NCBI RefSeq assembly: GCF_900626075.1
Contig: NZ_UYZY01000004.1
Span: 124,001-188,000 of the forward strand
Source: Clostridium transplantifaecale
GTDB lineage: Bacteria > Bacillota > Clostridia > Lachnospirales > Lachnospiraceae
Length of the DNA: 64,000 nt
Direction: 5' to 3'
The number at the start of each line of letters is the position of its first letter. The first letter of the stretch is position 1. The translations under genes were made by a program, and so were the position numbers. Below the pieces are notes generated by a model that saw only the letters and a list, made by a program, of their open reading frames with translations, was not told where the DNA came from and searched no databases. Shown here one piece after another: positions 43,498 through 53,342 of the stretch.

Positions 43498-45063
43498 TTA
43501 AAGGTTGATTGCTCCTGTTTCCTCTTCAATAAGCTGAATCAGGGTACCATCCTTGACAAGCGAGTAAATGTATTCAATATCCGGATAAAAGAACCGGTCA
43601 TTTTCGGCAAAAGCCACTTTTTCACGGATAAAATCATGAATTTTTGCAGTTGCTTTGCCCTGTTTCAATGGTTTCAGGAGGTCGATGGCCTGCAGGGAAA
43701 CCATGATGTCGATTGCAATAATATATTGGAGCTTCCGTACCGCCTCACCGGCTCTTTTTGCGGCGTTATACGCCATGGAGACGGGATCTTCCTGCCCGGC
43801 GCAGGTAGGAATAGAGTCGATGGAAGCCGGGATAGCCAGCAGCTTGATTTCATTCTGCAGCCCGGCAGCCGTATACTGAGGAATCATGAAACCATTGTTC
43901 AGGCCCGGGTTGGCAACGAGAAAAGCGGGAAGACCGTCATTTAAGTTGCGGTTTACCATACGGTCTATACTTCTCTCGGCCTGGTTTCCGGCGATTGCAG
44001 CGGCCATTCCAATCATGTCTGCGTGGGAACCGACAAAGGAACCGTCGAAATTACCGCACATCAGGGCCTCACCCCTTCCGTCTTCCGTATCAAAGATTTC
44101 CGGATTGTCGCTGACGGAATGCATCTCCTCTAAAATCACTTCATATGCCTCCTTGACAAGCCGGTAAGCGGCGCCGTGGATATGAGGCATGCCTCTCATC
44201 ACATAGGCATCCTGAACTTTGGAGTCTCTGTGTGTTTCACTGATTTCACTGCCTTCCAGTAAACGCAGCAGGTTTGCTGCCGAGGCTCTCTGTTCATCAT
44301 GCTCCTTGTTGTTGTGAATTCTCACATCCAGGGCCTTTGTCGTCCCGCGGAGCGCCTCAAAACAGAGCGCGCCTGCTATCTCCAGGTTTTTCATCGAAAT
44401 GATGGAGTCGTAGGATGCCAGCAGGGCAAGGGCTGTAACCGTGATGGTGCCGTTTAACATGGACAGTCCCTCTTTACACTGAAGCTCAATGGGGGCCAGC
44501 CCCTTTGCGGCCATTGCCTGGAGCACCGGGATTTTTTCTCCGTTCTCAAGGACATGCCCTTCTCCGATATAGGCCATGGCAAGATGCGCCTCCACTCCGA
44601 GATACCCTACGCTTCCTTCGCCGGGGGCAAAGGGAACCAGGTCATTGTTGAGAAAATCGCGGATCAGTTCGAGCGTTTCAAGACGGATGCCGGAATGGCC
44701 GTGGCCCAGGTTGATAATTGTCATAAACATGACGGCTCTGGCCTGTTCTTCGGTAAGCGGAGTCCCAACGGCACAGGAGTGGGAGCGGACGATGTTTTTC
44801 TGGAGAGTTCGGGCATCCTCCGGCTTGATTGTATACCTGACATTTTCTCCGAAGCCGGTGGTAACGCCGTAGATAATGCGTCCCTCCTCCAAAAATCGGT
44901 CAATCAGGCGGCGGTTGGCTCTGATTTTTTCACAGAACTCTTCCGAAAAAGCAACCTTTGCATGGAAACGGACAACGGCCATAAAGTCGTCCAGTCCCAG
45001 TCTTTTGCAGTCAGTCAGCGTGATTTCCTTTAATGTTGATGGATTGTTCAGTTCAATTTTCAT
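43498..45063 (-). CDS. Second HAL/PAL-fold lyase lacking the MIO triad
   Basis: 521 residues, a paralogue of the gene at 35946-37487. Kept: YGVTTGFG (Tyr65), LQKNIVRSHS (the Ser-His seen in histidine ammonia-lyases), QDAYVMR (284-290), SDNP (318-321) and GQEDPVSM (Glu425). The MIO segment reads GSVGYLGVEAHLA, so Ala-Ser-Gly is replaced by Tyr154-Leu155-Gly156. It differs from the first copy in keeping the Ser-His pair and in QDAYVMR versus QDPLSLR, so the two may act on different substrates. It follows the SSS transporter gene by 138 bases; AAAGGAG precedes the ATG. An annotation as hutH would be misleading. Confidence 0.8.
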   Translation of the reverse strand: MKIELNNPSTLKEITLTDCKRLGLDDFMAVVRFHAKVAFSEEFCEKIRANRRLIDRFLEEGRIIYGVTTGFGENVRYTIKPEDARTLQKNIVRSHSCAVGTPLTEEQARAVMFMTIINLGHGHSGIRLETLELIRDFLNNDLVPFAPGEGSVGYLGVEAHLAMAYIGEGHVLENGEKIPVLQAMAAKGLAPIELQCKEGLSMLNGTITVTALALLASYDSIISMKNLEIAGALCFEALRGTTKALDVRIHNNKEHDEQRASAANLLRLLEGSEISETHRDSKVQDAYVMRGMPHIHGAAYRLVKEAYEVILEEMHSVSDNPEIFDTEDGRGEALMCGNFDGSFVGSHADMIGMAAAIAGNQAERSIDRMVNRNLNDGLPAFLVANPGLNNGFMIPQYTAAGLQNEIKLLAIPASIDSIPTCAGQEDPVSMAYNAAKRAGEAVRKLQYIIAIDIMVSLQAIDLLKPLKQGKATAKIHDFIREKVAFAENDRFFYPDIEYIYSLVKDGTLIQLIEEETGAINL

Positions 45064-45201
45064 AATTCAGTCTCCTTTATTAATTTATTTGTATATAGTG
45101 CGGAGCATATTTCCGACAATCGGATACAGCGCCGCAGCTTTTTCTGGATTTTCGCACAGTCTGCATATTTGTAATTTCTGCCTCCCGTTCTGCTATTTCC
45201 T

Positions 45202-46611
45202 TTACTTTTCTGAAGCGGCTGTTCCGGTTTTTCCCGGCCGGTATGTAAATAATGAAACAATGACAAAAATAATCACGGAGAAAAAGCAGCTCATGATATC
45301 GGACGGCACGCCGAAAACGGAAAAGCCGTTCATTCCCAGAACTACAAACAGCAGACCGCCTGCCAGACCCGCAAACGCGCCTTCTTTTGTAGCCTTTTTC
45401 CACAGGAGGCCGCCTACGACCGGGGCGAATACGCCGGCTGTATAAATAGTGTAGGAAAGCAGCAGGAGGTTCAGGATATTTGGCAGCATCAGGGCGACAA
45501 ATACTGAAATCAGGCCGATAATCAGGGTCCAGAGACGGGACATTTTAAGCAGTTTTGCATCGTCGGTTGCTTCTCCCTTCAGGATAAATCGGAGGTAAAC
45601 ATCGCCGATTACATGGGATGTGGCGGCCGTCAGAATGGAGTCGGCGGTAGAGAGGATAGCCGCTATAACGGCTGCCAGCGTAATTCCGCCCAGAGCCGGA
45701 GGAAGTATGGTGGAAATAATCTGCGGAACCACCAGGGAAGGATTCTCAAGCTCCGGGAACAAGGCTTTGCCTGCGATGCCCAGAAGAACCGGAAAAAAGG
45801 TGAGGATGCCCACAATCACACATGCCATGATCCCGGCTTTTTTGGCCGTTTTTGTATCTTTAGCGGCAAATAATCTCTGGTAAACGTCCTGTCCGATCAG
45901 GGTATAGATGAACATCGGAAGGATGAGGTAGAGAATATAGGAGGGTTCAACGCCCTGTGTCATCGTGAAATAATTTGTTGTTGTCTGTGCATTCACCGCA
46001 TCCACCAGACCTCCCCAGCCGCCCAGATGACGAATGGTGAAAAAAGTTGCGGCAATAATTCCCGCTCCGGCTACGATAATCTGGATAAAGTCTGTGATCG
46101 TGACGGCCCACAGTCCTCCGACTACGGTGTAGCCGATAAAAAATGCGGCGGCGATGAGCCCTCCCACAACCGGGCTTCCGATGCCGATGGAAGAAAGAAT
46201 ACTTCCGGCAGAGTTTACCTGTCCGGCCAGAATTCCAACCAGGGCCAGGAGCGACAGCATTGCGCAGAGAAAACGGAGCAATGGGCTGCCATACCTCGTC
46301 TCCAGAATTTCAGCAACCGTGTAAAGCTGCATTCCTTCCATTTTCTTAAGTACCAGGCATACGGCCAGGATGCCGACGGCGCCGGCCAGTCCGTTGTACC
46401 ATGCAATCATTCCCGAAGAATAGGCCTCGGCTCCCAGGCCGACCACATATCCGCCTCCGAAGTAGGTCGCGGCCAGGGTAAATGCTGCCAGGAAAACGCC
46501 CAGCCGCCGTCCGGCGAGCAGGAAGTCCTCGGTGGAAGAATTGAATTTGTTTGCCCACACGCTGACACCAAACATGATTACCAGATACGAGATTAGAATT
46601 ACCGTTAACAT
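45202..46611 (-). CDS. Sodium:solute symporter (SSS family)
   Basis: 469 residues with about 13 helices. Family features: N-terminal STEDFLLAGRRLGVFLAAFTLAATYFGGGYVVG, TVVGGLWAVTITDFIQ, LIGQDVYQRLFAAKDTKTAKKAG (the GQD/RxxxAKd block of SSS carriers) and AAILSTADSILTAATSHVIGDVY with the Na+-site Ser/Thr residues. AAAGGAGG lies 9 bases before the ATG. Na+-driven uptake of an amino acid, betaine or carboxylate. It is the first gene of the second sigma-54 module, with the second MIO-less lyase after it, and so takes the place that BCCT holds in the first. Confidence 0.92.
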   Translation of the reverse strand: MLTVILISYLVIMFGVSVWANKFNSSTEDFLLAGRRLGVFLAAFTLAATYFGGGYVVGLGAEAYSSGMIAWYNGLAGAVGILAVCLVLKKMEGMQLYTVAEILETRYGSPLLRFLCAMLSLLALVGILAGQVNSAGSILSSIGIGSPVVGGLIAAAFFIGYTVVGGLWAVTITDFIQIIVAGAGIIAATFFTIRHLGGWGGLVDAVNAQTTTNYFTMTQGVEPSYILYLILPMFIYTLIGQDVYQRLFAAKDTKTAKKAGIMACVIVGILTFFPVLLGIAGKALFPELENPSLVVPQIISTILPPALGGITLAAVIAAILSTADSILTAATSHVIGDVYLRFILKGEATDDAKLLKMSRLWTLIIGLISVFVALMLPNILNLLLLSYTIYTAGVFAPVVGGLLWKKATKEGAFAGLAGGLLFVVLGMNGFSVFGVPSDIMSCFFSVIIFVIVSLFTYRPGKTGTAASEK

Positions 46612-46647
46612 GAAAGATTCCTCCTTTGAATTTATACCTGATTAATA

Positions 46648-46663
46648 AGCAAGAGGCGTGCCA
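46648..46663 (-). promoter_or_regulatory. Sigma-54 (-24/-12) promoter of the SSS-lyase operon
   Basis: The minus strand reads TGGCACGCCTCTTGCT, differing from the BCCT promoter by one base and matching the -24/-12 consensus. The start would fall near 46637, 26 bases before the SSS ATG. Confidence 0.88.
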
Positions 46664-46784
46664 GAATTTTCGGAATGATGGGAAAATATAAAAAAACTTT
46701 ACAATTATAAAATACAAGGCTGACGAAGCCATACCTGGAAGAACAGACTTCGATGGAAAAGATAGGAAAGAAAGCAGCGGAAGG

Positions 46785-46817
46785 ATTTTGCAAAATATTG
46801 TGGTGTGCATAATATGC
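46785..46817. promoter_or_regulatory. Two phased dyads, candidate activator sites for the SSS operon
   Basis: ATTTTGCAAAAT (46785-46796) and GCATAATATGC (46807-46817) are perfect short palindromes with centres about 21.5 bp apart, about 154 and 175 bp upstream of the predicted start. Spacing and distance copy the arrangement in the BCCT module. The rest of 46612-47147 has no gene. Confidence 0.5.
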
Positions 46818-47043
46818 GATTTCCTGACTGCCGGAAAATTTATATTTAATAAGGAAAAAAGACATTCCAAAATGGGAAACGGATAATTTAAACGGTTTAA
46901 CTGGGGCTGAACAAGAAGCAGTCAGGATAAATAGGAGATAAACAGAAATAAAGATTAAAAAACGGGAAATTTACATTATGGTAAGAAAAAGCGTGAGGCG
47001 CTTTCCGCATATAAGAGGCAAAAACTACATCTTGTTTTCTAAA

Positions 47044-47085
47044 AACTGCAAAAAATATTTGCATATGCAAATATTTTTTGCAGTT
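47044..47085. promoter_or_regulatory. 42-bp perfect palindrome upstream of the second sigma-54 activator gene
   Basis: Two 21-base arms (47044-47064 and 47065-47085) are exact reverse complements with no loop; the centre is TTTGCATATGCAAA. It ends 62 bases before the activator ATG and its edge overlaps a weak -35/-10 pair (TTGAGA at 47084, TATGCT at 47108). It may be an operator for auto-control, a cruciform, or an RNA hairpin if transcribed. Confidence 0.75.
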
Positions 47086-47147
47086 GAGATGGACAAAACA
47101 TGGCAATTATGCTAAGTTAAGACCAAAGAACAGGCGGAGGTGGAGAC

Positions 47148-48836
47148 ATGGCAGATTTATATGATATCAGTCTTCTTACGGACTCGGAATGCAGATTGCT
47201 CAGAATCCGTTGGGGGAACGGAGAGCTTGAAAAGAAATATAACTCGTTTTGGAGTAAATATATGGGGTGTCCGCTGGAGACCCTTACCGAGTTTTCATGG
47301 AACAGGGAAGAGGAAAGTGTTACCTGGCACAATGAACTTTTCCGGTATCAGACGGAGGAACTGGAAGAGGGCAGGCGTCTCTTTCTGCTGAAGAGGGGAT
47401 TGGGAAGGCGTCTGCTCTATGAGAAAGTGTTTGATACACTGGACGAGAGCATTCAGATTTATGATGAACACGGCAATATTCTTTATTTTAACAGTGTGGC
47501 AAGAGAGATTATTGAAAATGAAGGGGCGGTGGAAGGAAAACATCTTTTGGATGTATTCGACGTGGAGGCCGACGACAGCACGACCCTGGAGGCCCTTCGT
47601 ATGGAGGCGCCTGTGAGATACAGATTCAAGCATTATTATTCCAGAAAGGGAACGGAACTGTTTACAGTAAACTCTGCGTTCCCGGTAAAAATGGGTGGAA
47701 AGACGATTGCGGCTCTGGCCCTGGAAGAAAATATTTCAGTTATTTACCGCAAGGCGGAACAGCTTGAAAAGCTTCAGAATGCGGTGAAGGAGAAGGTCTC
47801 CGAGTCCTCCGATTACCGCCGGGACACCGGATACAGCTTTGACAACATGATAGGCCATCATCCCGGAATTAAGAAGCTGAGGGAACTGGCAAAAAAAGTG
47901 GCATATCAGAATAATAATGTCCTGATTGTAGGCGAGACGGGAACAGGGAAAGAGATTATAGCACAGAGCATCCACCGGACAAGCGCCAGAAAAAAAGCGC
48001 CGTTTGTAGCCCTCAATTGTGCGGCTATACCGGAAGGCCTGATTGAAAGTATTTTATTTGGGACGGCAAAAGGCTCATTTACCGGAAGCGCCGATAAAAA
48101 AGGCCTATTGGAAGAAGCAGATAAGGGAACGCTGTTTTTGGATGAACTAAATTCTATGAGCCTCAGCATGCAGGCTAAGGTACTGCGCGCCCTCCAGGAA
48201 GGAACGTACAGACGGGTGGGCGGAAGCAGAGAGTACAGAACAGATGTGAGGGTAATCTCAAGCTGCAATGAGAATCCGTTTCTGCTGATGGAGCAGCAGA
48301 AGCTTCGTTCCGACCTATTTTACCGTCTAGCAACCATTATTCTGGAAATACCGCCTCTGCGTGAGCGGCCGGAGGATATAGAAGAACTGATTCTGTACCA
48401 TATTGCCCAGATTAAAGGGGAGTATGCCTTTCCGTTCAACGAGATAGAACCGGCTGTGCTCTGGCAGTTACAGCAGTATTCCTGGCCGGGCAATGTCCGG
48501 GAACTGTTCCATGCGGTGGATTACGCGATGAACGTGGCCGCGGACCGTGTATTCCGCCTGGAATATCTTCCGGCCTATTGCTTCAGGAAAACAGAGACGG
48601 GCGCGGATCGGGGAACGGGAGAAACGGCGCGGACAGGAGAGGAAACTCCGGGGAGCGGGCGGCCCGGGAAACTGGCCGGAGGCACGCTGCAGGAACAGAT
48701 GGAAGACTATGAGTCGGAAATCATCACGGAGACGCTGCGCCATTACTGCGGGAACGTCACCCAGGCGGCGAAAAAACTGGGACTTAAACGTCAGAGCCTG
48801 CAATACCGGATACGGAAATATGGGATTATAAATTAA
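47148..48836 (+). CDS. PAS / AAA+ / Fis sigma-54-dependent activator (SSS module)
   Basis: 562 residues, GGAGGTGGAG before the ATG. Same plan as the gene at 39706: a sensor half with a PAS-like segment (EKVFDTLDESIQIYDEHGNILYFN), Walker A GETGTGKE near 262, sigma-54 contact loop GSFTGS near 308, Walker B KGTLFLDELN and a Fis-type C-terminal helix-turn-helix (NVTQAAKKLGLKRQSLQYRIRKYG). A Gly/Arg/Thr-rich linker (about 485-512) separates AAA+ and DNA-binding domains. It would activate the divergent SSS-lyase promoter. Its sensor half differs clearly from its paralogue, so a different inducer is likely. Confidence 0.92.
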   Translation: MADLYDISLLTDSECRLLRIRWGNGELEKKYNSFWSKYMGCPLETLTEFSWNREEESVTWHNELFRYQTEELEEGRRLFLLKRGLGRRLLYEKVFDTLDESIQIYDEHGNILYFNSVAREIIENEGAVEGKHLLDVFDVEADDSTTLEALRMEAPVRYRFKHYYSRKGTELFTVNSAFPVKMGGKTIAALALEENISVIYRKAEQLEKLQNAVKEKVSESSDYRRDTGYSFDNMIGHHPGIKKLRELAKKVAYQNNNVLIVGETGTGKEIIAQSIHRTSARKKAPFVALNCAAIPEGLIESILFGTAKGSFTGSADKKGLLEEADKGTLFLDELNSMSLSMQAKVLRALQEGTYRRVGGSREYRTDVRVISSCNENPFLLMEQQKLRSDLFYRLATIILEIPPLRERPEDIEELILYHIAQIKGEYAFPFNEIEPAVLWQLQQYSWPGNVRELFHAVDYAMNVAADRVFRLEYLPAYCFRKTETGADRGTGETARTGEETPGSGRPGKLAGGTLQEQMEDYESEIITETLRHYCGNVTQAAKKLGLKRQSLQYRIRKYGIIN

Positions 48837-49090
48837 AGTAAGGAAGGAGCGCAGGAACAGGAAAGTGGGGAAAATGAGAAAGGTTCACGACAGAGTTTGA
48901 AGGAGGAATGATACGGTCGGGTAAGCGAAATATCGACAGGTCAGAAAAAATTTACATAGACATTTTAAAGCATCCAGCCCCCTGATTTTCCACAAAACCC
49001 GTCCGGTCTCGACAATACCTTTTCCCCATGAAAAAGAGGACAACCAGCCGGATTGCATGGAAGGACGGTCCCGAGAGAACATAGTGGAGG

Positions 49091-49229
49091 GGGGAGAATG
49101 CCAAGGATGATTATGCAGGGAACCTTGAAGTCCGTCTGCACTTGACGAGGTATTCTACGAGTCTAGTGCAGCTACGCACTTCACCGAGCGCAAGCGTTTC
49201 CCGTAATAATCATCCTTGGCATTCTCCCC
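49091..49229. repeat. 139-nt nested hairpin with perfect 24-bp terminal arms
   Basis: Bases 49091-49114 and 49206-49229 are exact reverse complements. Inside follow GGGAA/TTCCC, GAAGT/ACTTC and CTGCACT/AGTGCAG in nested order, so the whole unit can fold into one long rod. It lies about 100 bases upstream of the rpoB promoter. It could be a MITE-like element or a structured RNA. Apart from it and the rpoB promoter, 48837-49450 shows nothing gene-like. Confidence 0.75.
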
Positions 49230-49331
49230 AGCGATCCCCCTGCCCAAGGACCGCCCCTCCATGCCAATCCAGCGTCCGGCTTTTTCATATCTCCACCCGC
49301 ATAAATATAGGAAATTTGGGCAAAAATTTCC

Positions 49332-49360
49332 TTGACACACTAATTATTTCATGATAAGAT
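49332..49360 (+). promoter_or_regulatory. Strong sigma-A promoter of rpoB-rpoC
   Basis: Perfect TTGACA (49332-49337), 17-base spacer, TAAGAT (49355-49360), preceded by TGA as an extended -10. The start near 49367 gives a leader of about 84 bases. Consistent with high expression of the downstream genes. Confidence 0.82.
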
Positions 49361-49450
49361 GAAAAATGCACTATTGTGGTAAGCTAGGCTCATAAGGCCG
49401 AAGTATGCCCAAAATTAAACCATAGAAAGAAAACAGGGGTGAAACGTCGA

Positions 49451-52400
49451 ATGGAGAAAAGCAGGATGCGTCCGGTGAAAGCCGGTAAAGGTGTAAGAAT
49501 GACCTTCTCAAGACAAAAAGAAGTTCTGGAAATGCCGAACTTGATTGAGATTCAGAAAAACTCTTATCAGTGGTTCCTCGATGAGGGCCTTCGTGAAGTG
49601 TTTGCTGACATCTCCCCGATTGCAGACTTTGCCGGGCACTTGAGTTTGGACTTTGTAGATTTTACACTGTGTAAAAATGACATCAAATATACGATCGAAG
49701 AGTGTAAGGAACGTGATGCAACTTATGCTGCTCCTTTAAAAGTAAAGGTTAGACTTTGCAATAAGGATAAAGACGAGATTAATGAACATGAGATTTTCAT
49801 GGGCGATCTGCCGCTTATGACCGACACCGGTTCCTTTGTAATCAATGGCGCTGAGCGTGTTATCGTAAGCCAGTTAGTACGTTCCCCTGGTATATATTAC
49901 GGTATTGCACATGATAAGGTTGGTACGGAGCTTTACAGCTGTACGGTTATCCCGAACCGTGGAGCATGGCTTGAGTATGAGACGGATTCCAACGATATCT
50001 TCTATGTCCGCGTGGACAGAACAAGAAAAGTTCCGGTAACCGTCCTGATCCGTGCCCTGGGTTATGGAACCAATGCAGAGATCACAGAACTGTTCGGCGA
50101 GGAGCTGAAGCTGGAGAGGAGCTTTGAGAAAGACCCATCCAGCAATTATCAGGATGGCCTTCTGGAATTATATAAGAAGATCCGTCCAGGCGAGCCTCTT
50201 TCCGTCGACAGTGCAGAGAGCTTATTGAACAGCATGTTCTTCGACCCCAGAAGATATGACCTTGCGAAGGTAGGCCGTTATAAATTCAACAAGAAACTTC
50301 ATTTTAAAAACCGTATTTCCGGCCAGACACTGGGTGAAGATGTCGTAGACATGTCAACCGGTGAAATTCTTGCGGAAAAAGGTACTGTAGTTGATAAACA
50401 GCTTGCAACCGACATCCAGAACGCAGCCATCCCTTACGTTTGGATTCAGGGCGAGAGAAAGAACCACAAAGTTCTTTCCAATATGATGGTCGACCTTGCT
50501 TCCTACGTGGATTTCGATCCGGAAGAGGTTGGCGTTACAGAGTTAGTATTCTACCCAATCCTCGAAGGTATTCTGGCAGAAGCTGGATCCCAGGAAGAAT
50601 TAAAAGAACTGATCAAGAGAGATATCCACGATCTGATTCCAAAGCATATTACGAAAGAAGACATTATTGCTTCTATCAATTATAATATGCACCTGGAAGG
50701 CGGCATCGGTAACGCGGATGATATCGACCATCTGGGCAACAGACGTATCCGTGCCGTAGGCGAACTCTTACAGAACCAGTACCGTATTGGTCTCTCCAGA
50801 ATGGAGCGTGTGGTTCGCGAGAGAATGACCACACAGGATATGGAAGGTGTTTCCGCACAGTCCTTAATTAATATCAAGCCGGTAACTGCGGCAGTGAAGG
50901 AGTTCTTCGGAAGTTCCCAGCTGTCCCAGTTCATGGATCAGAATAACCCGCTGGCTGAGCTGACACATAAGAGACGTCTTTCCGCATTGGGACCTGGCGG
51001 TCTTTCCAGAGACCGTGCCGGATTCGAGGTACGAGATGTTCACTATACACATTACGGCCGTATGTGCCCTATCGAGACTCCCGAGGGTCCGAACATCGGT
51101 CTTATCAACTCCCTTGCAACTTACGCAAGAGTAAACCAGTACGGATTTGTAGAGGCGCCTTACCGTGTCGTTGACAAGACAGATCCGCACAACCCTGTCG
51201 TAACAGAAGAAGTTGTATATCTGACGGCAGATGAAGAGGATAACTTCGTTGTAGCACAGGCGAATGAGCCGTTAGACGAAGAAGGCCACTTCATTCATAA
51301 TAACGTATCGGGACGTTTCCGCGAGGAGACATCTGAATTCCAGAAGAAGAGAATCGACCTGATGGACGTTTCTCCTAAGATGGTGTTCTCTGTTGCTACG
51401 TCCATGATTCCTTTCCTGGAGAATGACGATGCCAACCGTGCGCTGATGGGTTCCAACATGCAGCGTCAGGCCGTTCCGCTTCTGAAGACAGAGGCAGCAG
51501 TCGTTGGTACGGGTATCGAAGGAAAAGCGGCGGTTGACTCCGGTGTCTGCATGGTTGCCAGAAATGCAGGCGTGGTTGAGCGTTCCGCATCTAACGAGAT
51601 TATTATCAAGAGAGATTCCGATGGAAACAGAGATGTTTACCATCTTACAAAATTCAAGAGAAGCAACCAGAGTAACTGTTACAACCAGAAACCGATTGTC
51701 TACAAGGGCGATCATATCGAGGTTGGAGAAGTTATCGCAGACGGCCCGTCCACAGACAACGGCGAGATCGCTCTGGGCAAGAACCCGTTAATCGGATTCA
51801 TGACCTGGGAAGGTTACAACTACGAGGATGCTGTTCTTTTAAGCGAGAGACTGGTGCAGGAGGATGTCTACACTTCCGTCCATATTGAAGAATATGAGGC
51901 AGAAGCCCGTGACACCAAGCTGGGACCGGAGGAGATCACAAGAGACGTTCCCGGTGTCGGCGAGGATGCATTAAAAGATCTGGACGAGAGAGGTATCATC
52001 CGTATCGGCGCCGAGGTCCGTGCAGGAGATATCCTGGTGGGCAAGGTTACTCCAAAGGGAGAGACAGAACTTACCGCTGAAGAGAGATTGCTGCGTGCCA
52101 TCTTTGGTGAGAAGGCCAGAGAAGTGCGTGACACTTCCTTAAAGGTACCTCACGGCGCTTACGGTATTATCGTAGATGCCAAGGTATTTACAAGAGAGAA
52201 CGGCGACGAGCTTTCACCAGGCGTGAATGAGACAGTCCGCATCTACATCGCACAGAAACGTAAGATTTCCGTAGGTGATAAGATGGCCGGCCGTCACGGT
52301 AACAAGGGTGTTGTTTCCCGTGTGCTCCCTGTAGAGGATATGCCGTTCCTTCCGAACGGACGTCCGCTTGATATCGTTCTTAACCCTCTGGGCGTGCCTT

Positions 52401-53323
52401 CACGTATGAATATCGGACAGGTTCTGGAAATCCATTTAAGCCTTGCTGCAAGAGCTCTTGGATTCAACGTGTCCACACCGATTTTCGACGGCGCTAACGA
52501 GATTGATATTCAGGATACCCTGGAACTGGCCAACGACTATGTTAACAGTTCCTGGGAAGAATTTGAAGAGAAATACAAAGATAAGGCTGATCCGAAGCTG
52601 ATGGAATACCTGGGAAGCCATTTGGAGCACAGAGCGCTCTGGAAAGGCGTGCCTCTGGGACGCGACGGTAAAGTGCGTCTGCGCGACGGCCGTACAGGAG
52701 AATATTTCGACAGCCCTGTAACAATCGGACACATGCATTACCTCAAGCTCCACCATCTGGTAGACGATAAGATTCATGCACGTTCTACCGGACCATACTC
52801 CCTCGTTACACAGCAGCCTCTGGGCGGTAAAGCTCAGTTCGGCGGCCAGCGTTTCGGAGAGATGGAGGTTTGGGCTCTCGAGGCGTACGGTGCATCCTAC
52901 ACACTGCAGGAGATCCTGACAGTGAAGTCAGATGACGTTGTAGGCCGTGTTAAGACTTATGAGGCAATCATCAAGGGTGAGAATATCCCTGAGCCTGGTA
53001 TCCCCGAGTCCTTTAAGGTACTTCTTAAAGAGCTTCAGTCCCTGGGCCTGGATGTCAGAGTGCTCAAAGAGGACGGTTCCGAAGTGGAGCTGGCCGAAAC
53101 AATCGACTATGGCGATACAGATATCCGTTCTATCCTTGAAAGTGACAGCAAACATTACTCCCAGAATGAGTCTCTCGGAACCCTTGGTTACCAGGAGCAG
53201 GAATTTAAGGACGGAGAATTAGCGGCTGTAGAAACTACAGATGACAGCGACGACTTTGCAGAAATTCAGGATGATTTAGACGACGTTCAGGACGACGAAG
53301 ATGATTCTGATGATGAAGAATAA
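49451..53323 (+). CDS. rpoB: DNA-directed RNA polymerase beta subunit
   Basis: 1290 residues from the ATG at 49451. A GTG four codons earlier is also in frame, but it lies in the AGGGGTG ribosome site. It begins [39 protein letters not shown], as in other Clostridia. The rifampicin-pocket region (near 490) reads [16 protein letters not shown] then THKRRLSAL, with the sensitive-type Asp, His and Ser. Also typical: [48 protein letters not shown] and [37 protein letters not shown]. The acidic C-terminal tail (about 35 Asp/Glu-rich residues) is longer than in E. coli. Confidence 0.98.
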   Translation: MEKSRMRPVKAGKGVRMTFSRQKEVLEMPNLIEIQKNSYQWFLDEGLREVFADISPIADFAGHLSLDFVDFTLCKNDIKYTIEECKERDATYAAPLKVKVRLCNKDKDEINEHEIFMGDLPLMTDTGSFVINGAERVIVSQLVRSPGIYYGIAHDKVGTELYSCTVIPNRGAWLEYETDSNDIFYVRVDRTRKVPVTVLIRALGYGTNAEITELFGEELKLERSFEKDPSSNYQDGLLELYKKIRPGEPLSVDSAESLLNSMFFDPRRYDLAKVGRYKFNKKLHFKNRISGQTLGEDVVDMSTGEILAEKGTVVDKQLATDIQNAAIPYVWIQGERKNHKVLSNMMVDLASYVDFDPEEVGVTELVFYPILEGILAEAGSQEELKELIKRDIHDLIPKHITKEDIIASINYNMHLEGGIGNADDIDHLGNRRIRAVGELLQNQYRIGLSRMERVVRERMTTQDMEGVSAQSLINIKPVTAAVKEFFGSSQLSQFMDQNNPLAELTHKRRLSALGPGGLSRDRAGFEVRDVHYTHYGRMCPIETPEGPNIGLINSLATYARVNQYGFVEAPYRVVDKTDPHNPVVTEEVVYLTADEEDNFVVAQANEPLDEEGHFIHNNVSGRFREETSEFQKKRIDLMDVSPKMVFSVATSMIPFLENDDANRALMGSNMQRQAVPLLKTEAAVVGTGIEGKAAVDSGVCMVARNAGVVERSASNEIIIKRDSDGNRDVYHLTKFKRSNQSNCYNQKPIVYKGDHIEVGEVIADGPSTDNGEIALGKNPLIGFMTWEGYNYEDAVLLSERLVQEDVYTSVHIEEYEAEARDTKLGPEEITRDVPGVGEDALKDLDERGIIRIGAEVRAGDILVGKVTPKGETELTAEERLLRAIFGEKAREVRDTSLKVPHGAYGIIVDAKVFTRENGDELSPGVNETVRIYIAQKRKISVGDKMAGRHGNKGVVSRVLPVEDMPFLPNGRPLDIVLNPLGVPSRMNIGQVLEIHLSLAARALGFNVSTPIFDGANEIDIQDTLELANDYVNSSWEEFEEKYKDKADPKLMEYLGSHLEHRALWKGVPLGRDGKVRLRDGRTGEYFDSPVTIGHMHYLKLHHLVDDKIHARSTGPYSLVTQQPLGGKAQFGGQRFGEMEVWALEAYGASYTLQEILTVKSDDVVGRVKTYEAIIKGENIPEPGIPESFKVLLKELQSLGLDVRVLKEDGSEVELAETIDYGDTDIRSILESDSKHYSQNESLGTLGYQEQEFKDGELAAVETTDDSDDFAEIQDDLDDVQDDEDDSDDEE

Positions 53324-53342
53324 ATAGGAGGGAGTACTGTTC

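Noticed and set aside
49142-49354. Short open frames around the 139-nt hairpin
   Set aside because: They run through both arms of the inverted repeat, lack ribosome sites and have no recognisable protein pattern.
50900-51100. Rifampicin-resistance changes in rpoB
   Set aside because: The pocket residues (Asp, His and Ser of the cluster) are of the sensitive type.
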